Below, piece by piece: positions 16,731 to 26,018 of a stretch of DNA of 64,000 nt (position 1 is its first letter; each line of letters begins with the position of its first letter). The DNA is taken from NCBI GenBank assembly GCA_023336205.1, contig JALQCR010000004.1, positions 62,001-126,000 of the forward strand, given 5' to 3'. Below the pieces are notes generated by a model. That model had not been told where the DNA came from and ran no database searches. It saw nothing but the letters and a program-made list of their open reading frames with translations. Source of the stretch: Pseudanabaena sp. Salubria-1 (GTDB taxonomy: Bacteria > Cyanobacteriota > Cyanobacteriia > Pseudanabaenales > Pseudanabaenaceae). Both the position numbers and the translations under genes were made by a program.

Positions 16731-17092
16731 AATGGTGACAATTTGATAGCGATCGCTGATTACCCATTGCTCTAGCTGTTGCAGTTCGGCAGTACGCCCA
16801 TAGAAATTACGAACTTGCTGCGCCTCTTTTAAATCGATTTGTGGAGTCCTTGCGATCGCCTCTTGCTAATCCACAATTCAAATTCTTCTTTTAATTGATG
16901 GGCGAGTTGTGATGCCAGAGAAGTCTTGCCCATGCCACCCATGCCCAAAATGGTGACAATTTGATAGCGATCGCTGATTACCCATTGCTCTAGCTGTTGC
17001 AGTTCGGCAGTACGCCCATAGAAATTACGAACTTGCTGCGCCTCTTTTAAATCGATTTGTGGAGTCCTTGCGATCGCCTCTTGCCAATCCAC
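16657..17092. repeat. 218-bp tandem duplication
   Basis: Copies 16657-16874 and 16875-17092 are identical except T16867 versus C17085. The length is not a multiple of three, so it frameshifts the STAND gene. Confidence 0.95.
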
Positions 17093-17272
17093 ACCCAAAA
17101 ATTCACAGATCTGCATGAATGTATCTTGGCGAATATCATCCCCCTGAAAAAACCGCTTAGCCACACCAATCGATCCAGCCCTTTCTAAAACTTGGCTAGC
17201 AGTTTGGGACAGTCCAAGCTGACGCAATTTGTCTTTAAGTATTTGCTGTCCTCGTTTAGACGCTTTTGCCAT
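16829..17272 (-). pseudogene. NB-ARC/WD40 STAND protein, N-terminal fragment
   Basis: 147 residues, of which about 133 are native. Residues 1-70 are a helix-turn-helix-like domain (RQLGLSQTASQVLERAG, then FMQICEFLGVDWQEA) that commonly precedes NB-ARC in cyanobacteria. Then FYGRTAELQQLEQW leads into Walker A at 110-117. After EEFE the frame shifts into the second duplicate copy and stops at 16829. It may be made as a short peptide, but the full protein cannot be. Confidence 0.85.
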
Positions 17273-17461
17273 ATTTTCTCGCCATAGTTCTGAAGGGCTA
17301 GCACTCTTTGCTAGCCCTATTTTACAGATCGCGGCAATAGCGATCGCAAAATGCCGATCCTATTCATGATCCTGCAACTGATCCTAAAAGTGAGTCTTTT
17401 GCACAAATTAACTCAGGCATCCTATTAGACAAGCGTTATACATAGCTAATCGGAGTTAGAC

Positions 17462-17647
17462 ATGAACAAGAATTTTTGGCTCAAAGGTTTTCAAGTTAAA
17501 GCAATCATCATCTCGCTGTCGTTAGCCTTACCAGTCGTCGTCATGGCACAAACCTATAGCGATCGCAAAGCCACTGCTACTCCTGACGTACCTGCATATT
17601 CCTACTCAATCGCCGACCTAGCCAATGCAATGCGCTGGCATTGGTAA
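17462..17647 (+). CDS. small putative secreted protein
   Basis: 61 residues with a basic start (MNKNFWLKGFQVK), a hydrophobic stretch (AIIISLSLALPVVV) and a likely cleavage after MAQ or AMA-like residues, leaving a roughly 30-residue tail ending MRWHW. GGAG at 17452-17455 fits the ATG. Family not recognised. Confidence 0.6.
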   Translation: MNKNFWLKGFQVKAIIISLSLALPVVVMAQTYSDRKATATPDVPAYSYSIADLANAMRWHW

Positions 17648-17835
17648 CTGATGCACAAGTTCTCACTTAGATATTCATGAGAGATTGAGATAAAAAATGT
17701 CTCATGAATCAACTTAAAAATTAGTGATAAATATACAAATAAAAAATGGCAGGCGGTTCTATGTGGTTCAAAAGTGAAACCTTGACAAATCTATAGATTG
17801 GCAATATTCATAAGCATTATTAGAGGGAAATACCC

Positions 17836-18879
17836 ATGAAAATTGAAAGAGAGGATTTGGATTGGGCAGTTGGCAAAGATTTGATCGATGCAAATGTAGC
17901 TGAGCATCTCTGGCAGGCTTGGCTGGTAAGGAAACAGCATGTACCAAAATTTGATTTTGCTAATGTGGCTTATTACTTTGGCGCACTCATCGTCATTGTT
18001 GGGATGGTTTTCTTTCTGACCCTTGCTTGGGAATCCTTAGGTGGACAGGGTATATTCGGTCTATCTTGCATTTATATACTGATTTTTGCTCTTACTGGAC
18101 GACATTTGTGGTTCGATCGCGGGCTAAAAGTGCCTGGAGGTTTGCTCACATCTATTGCTGTATGCATGGTTCCACTAGCAATTTATGGCTTTCAGCGCAT
18201 GACAGGGATCTGGCCAAATGGAGATCCTGGCAACTATCGTAACTACCATGTGTGGGTAAAAGCCAGTTGGTTTTATATGGAGTTGGGCACAATTCTCTCT
18301 GGGCTGCTAGCACTTTGGTGGATTCGCTTTCCATTCCTAACAATGCCGCTCGCTTATTCGCTATGGTACATGTCAATGGATTTGACACCATTGATTTTCG
18401 GTAAAAATGAATTTGCTTGGAATGAGCGATGTCTAGTTTCTTTCTGGTTTGGCATAGCCACTATCGTCATTGCTTTTTTCATCGATCGGCGCATCCGTCG
18501 CAGTCAGGGTGACTTTGCTTTTTGGCTGTATTTGTCTGGACTAATGGCATTTTGGGGAGGCTTAACGCTGATGAATTCTGGTGGTGAATGGGAGCGATTC
18601 CTCTACTTCCTAATCAATCTGTTTTTGATTCTACTCTCTGTCTTGCTGAGAAGACGTATATTTGTCATCTTCGGCGGTATGGGCGTTATCGGTTATGTGG
18701 GACATCTTGCCTATACAGTATTTAGCAATTCACTACTGTTTCCGATCGCACTTTCTTTTGTCGGTGTTTTCATAATTTTTGCTGGTATCCAATACCAAAA
18801 AAATTATCCAAATTGGCAACAGTGGTTACATCGTATCCTTCCTGAATCATTGCTGCAACTTTTGCCTAAAGATATTTGA
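17836..18879 (+). CDS. DUF2157-like multi-pass membrane protein
   Basis: 347 residues. A short N-terminal helical, cytoplasmic part (REDLDWAVGKDLIDANVAEHLW) is followed by about nine hydrophobic spans, as in DUF2157-type proteins. GAGGGAAATACCC precedes the ATG. Function unknown; no partner nearby. Confidence 0.65.
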   Translation: MKIEREDLDWAVGKDLIDANVAEHLWQAWLVRKQHVPKFDFANVAYYFGALIVIVGMVFFLTLAWESLGGQGIFGLSCIYILIFALTGRHLWFDRGLKVPGGLLTSIAVCMVPLAIYGFQRMTGIWPNGDPGNYRNYHVWVKASWFYMELGTILSGLLALWWIRFPFLTMPLAYSLWYMSMDLTPLIFGKNEFAWNERCLVSFWFGIATIVIAFFIDRRIRRSQGDFAFWLYLSGLMAFWGGLTLMNSGGEWERFLYFLINLFLILLSVLLRRRIFVIFGGMGVIGYVGHLAYTVFSNSLLFPIALSFVGVFIIFAGIQYQKNYPNWQQWLHRILPESLLQLLPKDI

Positions 18880-19077
18880 GGCAAGAATAAAGAGAGCATC
18901 AGTTAATTCTTGCTTGCACGAAATTGTAATCTCAGTCTTTATTTGATCACAATTTTCTGTTGCTTCGCTCAGTCATCAGTTTGCTCTGGCTGAGCGAAGT
19001 TGAATCCCTTAACACTTCATGAGCGATAAAACAATGTGTTATTTAGAAACTCAAAATACATCGATAAAAAAATAAGT

Positions 19078-20274
19078 ATGTTTATAAAAAAATGGCAATT
19101 GATTTCTAGTCTCGTAGTTCTTTTACTAGCTGCGTCTGGATTTTGCTGGTGGAAATTCTATCTCTATCCGAAACAGACCTTATTTCAGTCAGGTAAAATA
19201 GCCGAGAACTTCCGTTCGATGGAAAGCATCTTTCCTAGTAAACCGATCGCAAAATCTACTAATCCTTACAAACCACAAGAAAATATTCGCGAATTAAATG
19301 TTTCCTACAAATTCGGTGGCAAAAACTACGCAATGTCCGATCTGCTCGATCGCACTTTCACCACTGGCATTTTAGTTGTTAAGAATGATGCGATCGTCTA
19401 TGAGCAGTATTTTCGAGGCAACTCGGCGATCGCTCGGAATACATCTTGGTCGATCGCAAAATCATTTATATCGGCACTCGTTGGCATTGCGATCGCTGAA
19501 GGCAAAATCAATAACATCAACGATCCCATCACGAAATATGTTCCCGAACTAGTTAATTCTGGCTATAACAACGTTCCCATTAAGCATATTCTCCAAATGT
19601 CTTCAGGAGTTCGTTTTGATGAAGGTTATTCCAATCCGAAGTCTGATGTTAATGAACTCCTGCCTAAGTTGTTTCTCTATGCTCGTCCGATGGATCAAGC
19701 CATATTTGATTTTCCATCAGAAAAAGCCTCTGGCAAAGAATTTCACTATATGAGTTTAGATTCTCACGTATTGGGATTATTACTCAGACGTGCCACAGGA
19801 AGAAATATTGCCGACTACTTTCAAGAAAAGCTATGGCAACCTCTCGGAGCCGAGTCTGATGCATCTTGGTTAACTGATCTATACGGCACTGAAGTTACTT
19901 TTTGCGGTTTCAATGCGACTCTACGTGACTATGCTAAATTTGGCCTGCTCTATCTCCATGAAGGTAAACTTAATGGCAAACAGATTATTCCTCAAAGTTG
20001 GGTCAAAGAGTCTGTACTGCCTGATCGCCCAGATATGCAAGCTGGGGCTACAGATTTTAAGGAATTTGCTGGCTTTGGCTATCAATATCAATGGTGGATT
20101 CCACCTAATACTGATGGAGATTTTGTCGCACTAGGTCATCGCAGACAGTTTCTCTACATTAACCCCAAGCATCAAGTGGTAATAGTTAAAACTAGCGCCG
20201 CAGAGCAATCGTTAACTAGTGAGACAAGGTTAGAAACAATTGCACTGTTACGGGCGATCGCGAATTCTATCTAA
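19078..20274 (+). CDS. beta-lactamase-family serine hydrolase
   Basis: About 398 residues from the ATG at 19078; a GTG at 19036 adds 14 unlikely residues. An N-terminal signal or anchor (WQLISSLVVLLLAASGFCWW) puts it in the periplasm. The S-x-x-K motif is SIAK in TSWSIAKSFISALVG. A HYMSLDSH segment stands where the YxN-like motif sits, and GHRRQ near the end replaces the third motif. The family includes DD-peptidases and 6-aminohexanoate-dimer-type hydrolases. Substrate not predictable. Confidence 0.85.
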   Translation: MFIKKWQLISSLVVLLLAASGFCWWKFYLYPKQTLFQSGKIAENFRSMESIFPSKPIAKSTNPYKPQENIRELNVSYKFGGKNYAMSDLLDRTFTTGILVVKNDAIVYEQYFRGNSAIARNTSWSIAKSFISALVGIAIAEGKINNINDPITKYVPELVNSGYNNVPIKHILQMSSGVRFDEGYSNPKSDVNELLPKLFLYARPMDQAIFDFPSEKASGKEFHYMSLDSHVLGLLLRRATGRNIADYFQEKLWQPLGAESDASWLTDLYGTEVTFCGFNATLRDYAKFGLLYLHEGKLNGKQIIPQSWVKESVLPDRPDMQAGATDFKEFAGFGYQYQWWIPPNTDGDFVALGHRRQFLYINPKHQVVIVKTSAAEQSLTSETRLETIALLRAIANSI

Positions 20275-20277
20275 ATT

Positions 20278-20362
20278 TTACAGCAATTACCGCTCAAAGC
20301 CAAACCCTGAAGTTTCCGCCCCTGCGGGGGCAATCTTAAGGGTTTGGGTTTGCAAGTAATTA
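20278..20362. repeat. palindrome family A copy (divergent)
   Basis: Begins TTTTACAGCAATTACCGCTC and continues CAAAGCCAAACCC, followed by an imperfect hairpin around CCGCCCCTGCGGGGGC. The TTACAGC end matches the family A copies at 33714, 49950 and 61776. The rest of the 20275-20511 gap shows no gene. Confidence 0.6.
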
Positions 20363-20511
20363 AGCGTGTCTACTTATAAGGATTAAATTTTTCTAAAATT
20401 TTGGCTTAATAAGTAACAATGCTCATGGTTAACACATCGCACCTGAGCGCCCTGTAGTAAACTGGCTTATTAAAGGATCTCTACAATAAACTTTGCGTTC
20501 AAACGCGACCT

Positions 20512-22524
20512 ATGGACTTTGCATATCAATACGCATGGCTGATTCCCTTGCTGCCACTCGCCGCAGCATTGATTATCGGCACAGGACTGATTACCTTTAA
20601 CAAATCCACCAACAAACTGCGATCGCTTTGGTCTGTCCTCAGCGTATCCGCCACAGGCGGCGCAATGGTGATGGCTATCAACCTACTTTGGAGTCAGATA
20701 CAAGGACATGATCCTTACCTCTACACCTTTGAGTGGGCGCAAGCAGGTAGCTTTCATCTGAACATGGGATTTGTGATCGATCATCTAACTGCTCTTATGC
20801 TAGTGATCGTCACCACTGTCGCATTTTTGGTGCAAATTTACACCGATGGCTACATGGCGCATGATCCCAGCTATGTCAGATTTTATGCTTACCTGAGTTT
20901 ATTCACCTCCTCAATGTTGGGCTTAGTCGTTAGCCCTAACTTGGTACAGATTTATATCTTCTGGGAACTTGTGGGGATGTGTTCCTACTTGCTGATTGGC
21001 TTCTGGTTCGATCGCAAAGGAGCTGCCGATGCTTGCCAAAAAGCATTTGTAACTAACCGCGTTGGCGATTTTGGCTTATTGCTTGGTTTACTTGGCTTGT
21101 ATTGGGCAACAGGCACATTTGAGTTCACGGAAATGGGATCACGTCTTAGTGAATTAGTTGAGTCGGGAGCATTGAGCGTTGGTCTTGCCACCCTGTTTGC
21201 AATTCTTGTATTCATGGGGCCCGCTGCCAAATCTGCCCAATTCCCTCTGCATGTATGGCTTCCAGATGCAATGGAAGGTCCTACACCGATCTCAGCTTTA
21301 ATCCATGCGGCGACGATGGTTGCTGCTGGTGTATTTCTAATTGCGCGGATGTTTCCTGTATTCGAGGAGATTCCTGCGGTGATGAATGTGATCGCTTGGA
21401 CAGGAGCCTTTACAGCCTTTTTGGGGGCAAGCATCGCGATTACTCAAAATGACATCAAAAAAGGCTTGGCTTACTCCACCGTTTCCCAATTGGGTTACAT
21501 GGTGATGGGTATGGGAGTTGGAGCTTATAGCGCAGGCTTATTTCACCTAATGACCCACGCTTACTTCAAAGCGATGATGTTCCTCGGTTCTGGTTCTGTC
21601 ATTCATGGAATGGAGGAAGTCGTAGGACATGATCCCGATGTTGCTCAAGATATGCGTGTGATGGGCGGCTTACGTAAGTACATGCCAATTACCGCAATCA
21701 CCTTTTTCATTGGTACTTTGGCGATTAGTGGTATTCCTCCCTTTGCTGGTTTCTGGTCAAAGGATGAGATTCTTGCTTCTACTTTCAGAGCCAATCCTAC
21801 ACTTTGGGCGATCGGCTTTGCGACGGCGGGGATCACTGCTTTCTATATGTTCCGTATGTACTTCACTACCTTTGAAGGTGATTTTCGCGGTACTGATAAG
21901 AATCTCTTGGCAATGGTCAAAGCCGAAAATTCTGCTGGCAAAGAAGCTCAAGCAGAAGATGGACATGGTCATCATCATGCCAGCAAGCCGCATGAATCTC
22001 CAATTACGATGACTTTTCCTCTGATGGTTTTGGCAATTCCTTCGATGGTGATTGGTCTTGTTGGTACACCTCTAGGTAATTACTTTGAGTACTTTATTCA
22101 TGCCCCATCCGAAAAAATCATCGAAGTTCCCGTTGAAGGCTTTACACCTGAATTTCTGTTGATGGGTGGTAGCTCTATCGGTATTGGTTTGATTGGGATT
22201 TCTCTTGCCATCTTGATGTACATGCAAAAGAAAATTGATCCCAGTGCGATCGCCAAATCTATCGAGCCTCTATACAAGCTCTCGAAGAACAAATGGTACA
22301 TCGATGAAATCTACAACACGATCTTCGTGGTTGGTTCTCGCCGCCTAGCGCGTCAGGTGCTAGAAGTCGATGCCAAAATCGTCGATGGTGCTGTTAATCT
22401 TGCAGGTTTTGTGACTGTGGTTACTGGAGAAGGCTTGAAGTACTTTGAAAATGGTAAAGCACAATTTTACGCTCTAGTCATTTTTATCGGAATTCTTGGT
22501 TTCGTAATTGTTACTTCGATTTAA
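20512..22524 (+). CDS. ndhF: NAD(P)H-quinone oxidoreductase subunit 5
   Basis: 670 residues, about 16 membrane spans. Hallmarks of NdhF/NuoL: FVTNRVGDFGLLLG, PLHVWLPDAMEGPTPISALIHAATMVAAGVF, AYSTVSQLGYMVMG, HAYFKAMMFLGSGSVIH, and the long amphipathic C-terminal part. It is a proton-pumping subunit of the thylakoid NDH-1 complex, used in respiration, cyclic electron flow and, for some paralogues, CO2 uptake. Monocistronic with a terminator at 22645. Confidence 0.97.
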   Translation: MDFAYQYAWLIPLLPLAAALIIGTGLITFNKSTNKLRSLWSVLSVSATGGAMVMAINLLWSQIQGHDPYLYTFEWAQAGSFHLNMGFVIDHLTALMLVIVTTVAFLVQIYTDGYMAHDPSYVRFYAYLSLFTSSMLGLVVSPNLVQIYIFWELVGMCSYLLIGFWFDRKGAADACQKAFVTNRVGDFGLLLGLLGLYWATGTFEFTEMGSRLSELVESGALSVGLATLFAILVFMGPAAKSAQFPLHVWLPDAMEGPTPISALIHAATMVAAGVFLIARMFPVFEEIPAVMNVIAWTGAFTAFLGASIAITQNDIKKGLAYSTVSQLGYMVMGMGVGAYSAGLFHLMTHAYFKAMMFLGSGSVIHGMEEVVGHDPDVAQDMRVMGGLRKYMPITAITFFIGTLAISGIPPFAGFWSKDEILASTFRANPTLWAIGFATAGITAFYMFRMYFTTFEGDFRGTDKNLLAMVKAENSAGKEAQAEDGHGHHHASKPHESPITMTFPLMVLAIPSMVIGLVGTPLGNYFEYFIHAPSEKIIEVPVEGFTPEFLLMGGSSIGIGLIGISLAILMYMQKKIDPSAIAKSIEPLYKLSKNKWYIDEIYNTIFVVGSRRLARQVLEVDAKIVDGAVNLAGFVTVVTGEGLKYFENGKAQFYALVIFIGILGFVIVTSI

Positions 22525-22644
22525 TTTCTGATTTGATACCAATTCACGAAAGTATGACAACACTTTTGTGAATTGAAACCCAAAACCAGTAAGTTTTTTT
22601 AAATAAAGAAATAGCTAGCCATTTCTTTATTGGGTATGACTTCT

Positions 22645-22686
22645 AAAAAGCAAATCGCCCGCATAACGGGCGATTTGCTTTTTTTT
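22645..22686 (+). terminator. rho-independent terminator of ndhF
   Basis: 17-bp arms AAAAAGCAAATCGCCCG and complement, loop CATAA, then a run of T. Another small hairpin (AATAAAGAAAT) precedes it at about 22602. Confidence 0.9.
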
Positions 22687-22692
22687 GGTTTT

Positions 22693-22809
22693 ATAGCAAC
22701 GTAAGCTTTGCTTAGGACATAAAACCCAAAAGATGAGTGGCAGAGCTTTGCTCTGCCACTCATCTTTTGGGTTTTGAATTGTCCAATCTATCTCTTACGT
22801 TGCTGTATA
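22693..22809. repeat. palindrome family B copy
   Basis: Outer ends TATAGCAACGTAAGC and GCTTACGTTGCTGTATA-like, then TAGGACATAAAACCC and its near complement GGGTTTTGAATTGTCC, around a perfect 55-bp palindrome (22721-22775) with a TTT loop. The same TAGGACATAAAACCC frame is seen at 12809-12842 and 38345-38427 with unrelated stems. Confidence 0.8.
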
Positions 22810-22812
22810 TAC

Positions 22813-23205
22813 CTATGTACCTTTATAGGCTGCCCAACCGCCGAGGTGAGAGATATCAATCCAGTTGAACTTTTCAATTAATTCTTGAGGATAGAAAAAA
22901 GCAGTGAGAACTTCTCCACCTTCTAGGTAAACATCCGTAGGATACATATGTGGAGGTTCGTTACTAGCAAGATATTCAAATTCATCATCTTTCATTTCAT
23001 AGACTTCACCAGGTATAGAAACTCCACCTGTCTCTACTTCATAAATTGCAGGATGCCAGCCATTACCAGCAGCATGGAGTCGATAACGTGGTTGTGTCTG
23101 TGCAGGACGGATAAACTTAGCGTCCTGTAAATTCCCATGATCAGGCTGTCCGCGCAGAGCCGAACCACAAATAAATACTCGTCTTGTCCCGTTGGATACT
23201 GTCAT
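22813..23205 (-). CDS. allophanate hydrolase-related / gamma-glutamylcyclotransferase-like protein
   Basis: 130 residues. VFICGSALRGQPDHGNL, followed by FIRPAQTQPRYRLHAAGNGWHPAI and GVSIPGEVYEM, matches the small AIG2/GGCT-like fold found alone or as the C-terminal domain of allophanate hydrolases. The exact reaction of stand-alone copies is not settled. It is transcribed away from uraH with a shared candidate operator at 23254, which argues for a role in ureide or purine nitrogen use. Confidence 0.75.
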   Translation of the reverse strand: MTVSNGTRRVFICGSALRGQPDHGNLQDAKFIRPAQTQPRYRLHAAGNGWHPAIYEVETGGVSIPGEVYEMKDDEFEYLASNEPPHMYPTDVYLEGGEVLTAFFYPQELIEKFNWIDISHLGGWAAYKGT

Positions 23206-23253
23206 AAATAGGGCTTTTGAATTTATGGATTAATCTTGAATATCTTAGTTTAG

Positions 23254-23268
23254 TGTATACAGTATGCA
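23254..23268. promoter_or_regulatory. candidate operator TGTATAC-A-GTATgCA
   Basis: Dyad with one mismatch, 49 bases upstream of the - strand gene at 23205 and between it and uraH. Matches the sites at 24062-24076 and 29731-29745. Resembles GntR-type operators; the regulator is not in the window. Confidence 0.55.
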
Positions 23269-23283
23269 ACATCAAGGTGCAAT

Positions 23284-23367
23284 ATTGTAAGAGTCAGCGC
23301 AAAGCGCTGACTCTTACAATTCCAGCCCCATAAAGTTTTGCCCCTGAGAGCAAAACTTTATGGGGCT
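23284..23367. repeat. double hairpin upstream of uraH
   Basis: Palindrome 23284-23320 (17-bp arms, AAA loop) followed by 23324-23367 (arms AGCCCCATAAAGTTTTG and complement). The CATAAAGTT core recurs at 23909-23953 and, as GTAAAGTTGTGC, at 59174-59222. The right flank AATTATTTTGTAGAAGTACTTAT also recurs after 23953. Confidence 0.85.
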
Positions 23368-23406
23368 AGGTAATTATTTTGTAGAAGTACTTATTGCTAA
23401 AAAAAC

Positions 23407-23766
23407 ATGTCTGGAAAACTCTCAACTCACGTCCTTGATACAGTAAATGGATGCCCGGCCCGAAATATGCAAATTGAACTATGGGCGATCGCAGATGATG
23501 GACAAAGAAACTTATTAAAAAAACTATATACCAACCAAGATGGTAGAACTGACGAGCTATTACTAAACGAAACTGAAATCAAAGCGGGTATCTACGAAAT
23601 TTGTTTTTATGTTGCTGACTATTTTACAAATTGTGGAGTGTCTTTACCAGAACCTAATTTTTTAAATACTGTTCCTGTGCGCTTTGGTATTGCTAATGAG
23701 AGCGATCGCTACCACGTTCCTCTATTAGTATCTCCTTGGGCTTACAGTACCTATCGAGGTAGTTGA
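23407..23766 (+). CDS. uraH: 5-hydroxyisourate hydrolase
   Basis: 119 residues, normal for the transthyretin-like family. STHVLDTVNGCPA (first catalytic His), GRTDELLL (catalytic Arg), YHVPLLVSPWAYSTYRGS with the invariant C-terminal YRGS. It hydrolyses 5-hydroxyisourate in urate breakdown toward allantoin. No urate oxidase or OHCU decarboxylase is in the window. Neighbours with the same operator suggest a small nitrogen-salvage regulon. Confidence 0.96.
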   Translation: MSGKLSTHVLDTVNGCPARNMQIELWAIADDGQRNLLKKLYTNQDGRTDELLLNETEIKAGIYEICFYVADYFTNCGVSLPEPNFLNTVPVRFGIANESDRYHVPLLVSPWAYSTYRGS

Positions 23767-23778
23767 AGTCTCAAATAA

Positions 23779-23953
23779 GCGACTGCCGATCAAAAGAACC
23801 ACAAGAAAAATTTTAGAAGCGTTGATTCGCAACGCTTTTAAAATTTTTCTTGGTTTGGGTTTGAAAGCAAAACGCTGTGAGTAGCTAGGCATAATTAATT
23901 CCAAAGTCAAACCCATAAAGTTGTGCACCGCAGGAGCACAACTTTATGGGTTT
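23779..23953. repeat. palindrome family A copy plus CATAAAGTT hairpin
   Basis: 23779-23881 is a family A element: GCCGATCAAAAGAACCAC end, stem 23802-23852 (CAAGAAAAATTTTAGAAGCG and complement), then TTGGTTTGGGTTTGAAAGC. The second palindrome at 23909-23953 has arms AAACCCATAAAGTTGTGC. The gap 23767-24125 has no gene. Confidence 0.85.
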
Positions 23954-24041
23954 TGGTAATTTATTTTGCACAAGTGCTTATGTACCTCGTGCAAGGTCTT
24001 TGTAATCTGCAATACAGAAAGCGATCGCAACTCTAAAGTTT

Positions 24042-24089
24042 AATCGCAGTAATTTGGATACTGTATACAGTATCCAAATTACTGCGATT
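24042..24089. promoter_or_regulatory. 48-bp loopless palindrome containing operator-like core
   Basis: Perfect inverted repeat with 24-bp arms and no loop, centred between 24065 and 24066 and ending 36 bases before the porin ATG. It includes TGTATACAGTATcCA (24062-24076), one mismatch from the shared dyad. A protein operator or cruciform is more likely than a terminator, as it precedes a gene and lacks a T run. Confidence 0.6.
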
Positions 24090-24125
24090 TTTCGTCCGTC
24101 GCTCATGTAAATGGTTTGAGGATTT

Positions 24126-26018
24126 ATGTCAAAGGCTTTCAATAGTTCGCTTTCATGTCTAGCGATGTTTGTCGCGCTATCTAGTTTGTACGAGGCTCCT
24201 GCAAAAGCTGCGCCTCAAGCTTCAGATAATTTACCTAAAGATTCATCAACTAATTTATCGACAGCAAATTTATCAACAAGTACCTCACCAGAGGTTAACA
24301 CATCGATTAGTAATTTAATTGATCGCCAAGAAAATGCTGTCAGTCTTCAACCCAGTTTGTCCACGGGTTCACCAGCTAGTAATTTAGAAGTGGATAAGCT
24401 GGCAGAAACTACAGATGTTTCTCAAGTAACATCTGTTTCACAGCTATCTGATGTACGTCCAACTGATTGGGCTTTTACCGCTCTTCAATCCTTAGTAGAG
24501 CGTTATGGATGTATTGCAGGTTATCCAGACAGCACCTTTAGAGGTGGTAAATCTCTAGCAAGATACGAGTTTGCGGCTGGGCTAAATGCATGTTTGGATA
24601 AGATCAATGAAATCATTTCCGCAGGACTAGCCGATAAAGTCTCTAAGGAAGATCTTGCGACTTTACAGAAGCTTCAAGAAGAGTTTGCTGCGGAGTTGGC
24701 GACTCTACGTGGTCGAGTAGATGCACTTGATGCGAAGACAGCTAAACTCGAAGCACAGCAGTTCTCAACCACAACCAAGCTCAGTGGGCTTGCCTTCTTT
24801 AACCTCACTGGAGCGACAGCATCTGCACCTGTCAGAGCTGAGCGTAGTTTAACCGATCCCAATAACATCAATGCTAGACCAAATCGCATTGGTGGTGTTC
24901 CAAACACATCATTGAGAAGTAATCCAAACGTAACTTTTGGATATTATTTATTTCTGAATTTAACAACTTCTTTTACAGGAAAGGATGCTTTAGTTACTCA
25001 ACTGGTAACAGGTAACGGTAACTCTCCAGCAAATAACTTTGCTTCGGCTGGCTTTACCAACTCTTGGGGAACCCCATTTCTTGATCAGACAGGTGTGCCG
25101 AGTGCCAACGTATTCAATATCCGTGAGTTGTTCTATAGTTTCCCTGTCTCTAGTAACGTTAATGTCGCGATCGGACCTCGTTTGAATTTCTATCGCTATT
25201 TCGATGGCAACCGTTTTACTAACTTCTTGACAGGGGCGACTAGCTTTAACTCAAATGGAAGTACCCTCTCAAACTCCGTCGATCGCGGTTCGGGTGCAGT
25301 CGTGACTTGGACAATCAATCCACAGTTTAGGCTAACTGCGGCTTATCTTGGAGAGAATACAGAGTTCCTCAATCCTGCTGTTCCTAATTTCAATACTTCA
25401 AGTAATCCAAATCAAGGGCTATTTGGTGGGACTAATACTCTAAGTGCTGAGTTGGTCTATTCGCCAAGTCGCGATGCTAACATTCGTCTCTTGTATACCC
25501 GCTCCAATATTAAAACTAATGGCGATCGCATTGGTGGCGCGACGGCTGAACCTTTACCCTATGGGTTCGCGGATGATGGTCTAGGCGGAGGCATTAACAA
25601 TGCTACTGCCGATACAATTATCTTGAACTTTGATTGGTTGGTTACTAAAGGCTTTGGTGTCTTTGGTCGCTACTCCTATGGTAGTACCAATATTTCGCCG
25701 CTTAATCCTGCTGTTCAAGGCGGTAGCGTCAATGTTAATGCATTCCAATTTGGCTTAGCTTTCCCAGATTTATTTAAGGAAAGTGCCTTAGCTATACTTT
25801 CTTTTGTTGTGCCTCATAGCTACAGCAGCGGACGTAATTTCTTGCTCTCTGGTGGTGGTGATGGCGCTACTCAATACGATTTGGAGCTTTCTTACTATTA
25901 TCCAATCAGCAAAAATATTGCGATCGTTCCTGCGTTCTACGCGATTTTCAATCCGAATAGTTTCTCGACTAACCCAACTGTATTTGTAGGTAATCTACGA
26001 ACTCAGTTCAGTTTCTAG
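24126..26018 (+). CDS. SLH-domain outer membrane porin
   Basis: 630 residues. N-terminal signal (SSLSCLAMFVALSSLYEAPAKA), a low-complexity Ser/Thr stretch, an SLH domain (VRPTDWAFTALQSLVERYG, then GYPDSTFRGGKSLARYEFAAGL, about 103-160), a coiled coil (LQKLQEEFAAELATLRGRV) and a beta-barrel ending in an aromatic residue (RTQFSF). This is the cyanobacterial SLH-OprB type, anchoring to peptidoglycan and passing small solutes. Its position between uraH and the ABC importer, with the shared operator, suggests it admits the same substrate. Confidence 0.93.
   Translation: MSKAFNSSLSCLAMFVALSSLYEAPAKAAPQASDNLPKDSSTNLSTANLSTSTSPEVNTSISNLIDRQENAVSLQPSLSTGSPASNLEVDKLAETTDVSQVTSVSQLSDVRPTDWAFTALQSLVERYGCIAGYPDSTFRGGKSLARYEFAAGLNACLDKINEIISAGLADKVSKEDLATLQKLQEEFAAELATLRGRVDALDAKTAKLEAQQFSTTTKLSGLAFFNLTGATASAPVRAERSLTDPNNINARPNRIGGVPNTSLRSNPNVTFGYYLFLNLTTSFTGKDALVTQLVTGNGNSPANNFASAGFTNSWGTPFLDQTGVPSANVFNIRELFYSFPVSSNVNVAIGPRLNFYRYFDGNRFTNFLTGATSFNSNGSTLSNSVDRGSGAVVTWTINPQFRLTAAYLGENTEFLNPAVPNFNTSSNPNQGLFGGTNTLSAELVYSPSRDANIRLLYTRSNIKTNGDRIGGATAEPLPYGFADDGLGGGINNATADTIILNFDWLVTKGFGVFGRYSYGSTNISPLNPAVQGGSVNVNAFQFGLAFPDLFKESALAILSFVVPHSYSSGRNFLLSGGGDGATQYDLELSYYYPISKNIAIVPAFYAIFNPNSFSTNPTVFVGNLRTQFSF

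Noticed and set aside
20985..21434. 149-codon - strand frame inside ndhF
   Set aside because: Shadow of a certain gene; composition follows the ndhF codons.
24042..24089. NtcA site in the porin promoter palindrome
   Set aside because: GTA and TAC are separated by seven bases, not the eight of the NtcA consensus.
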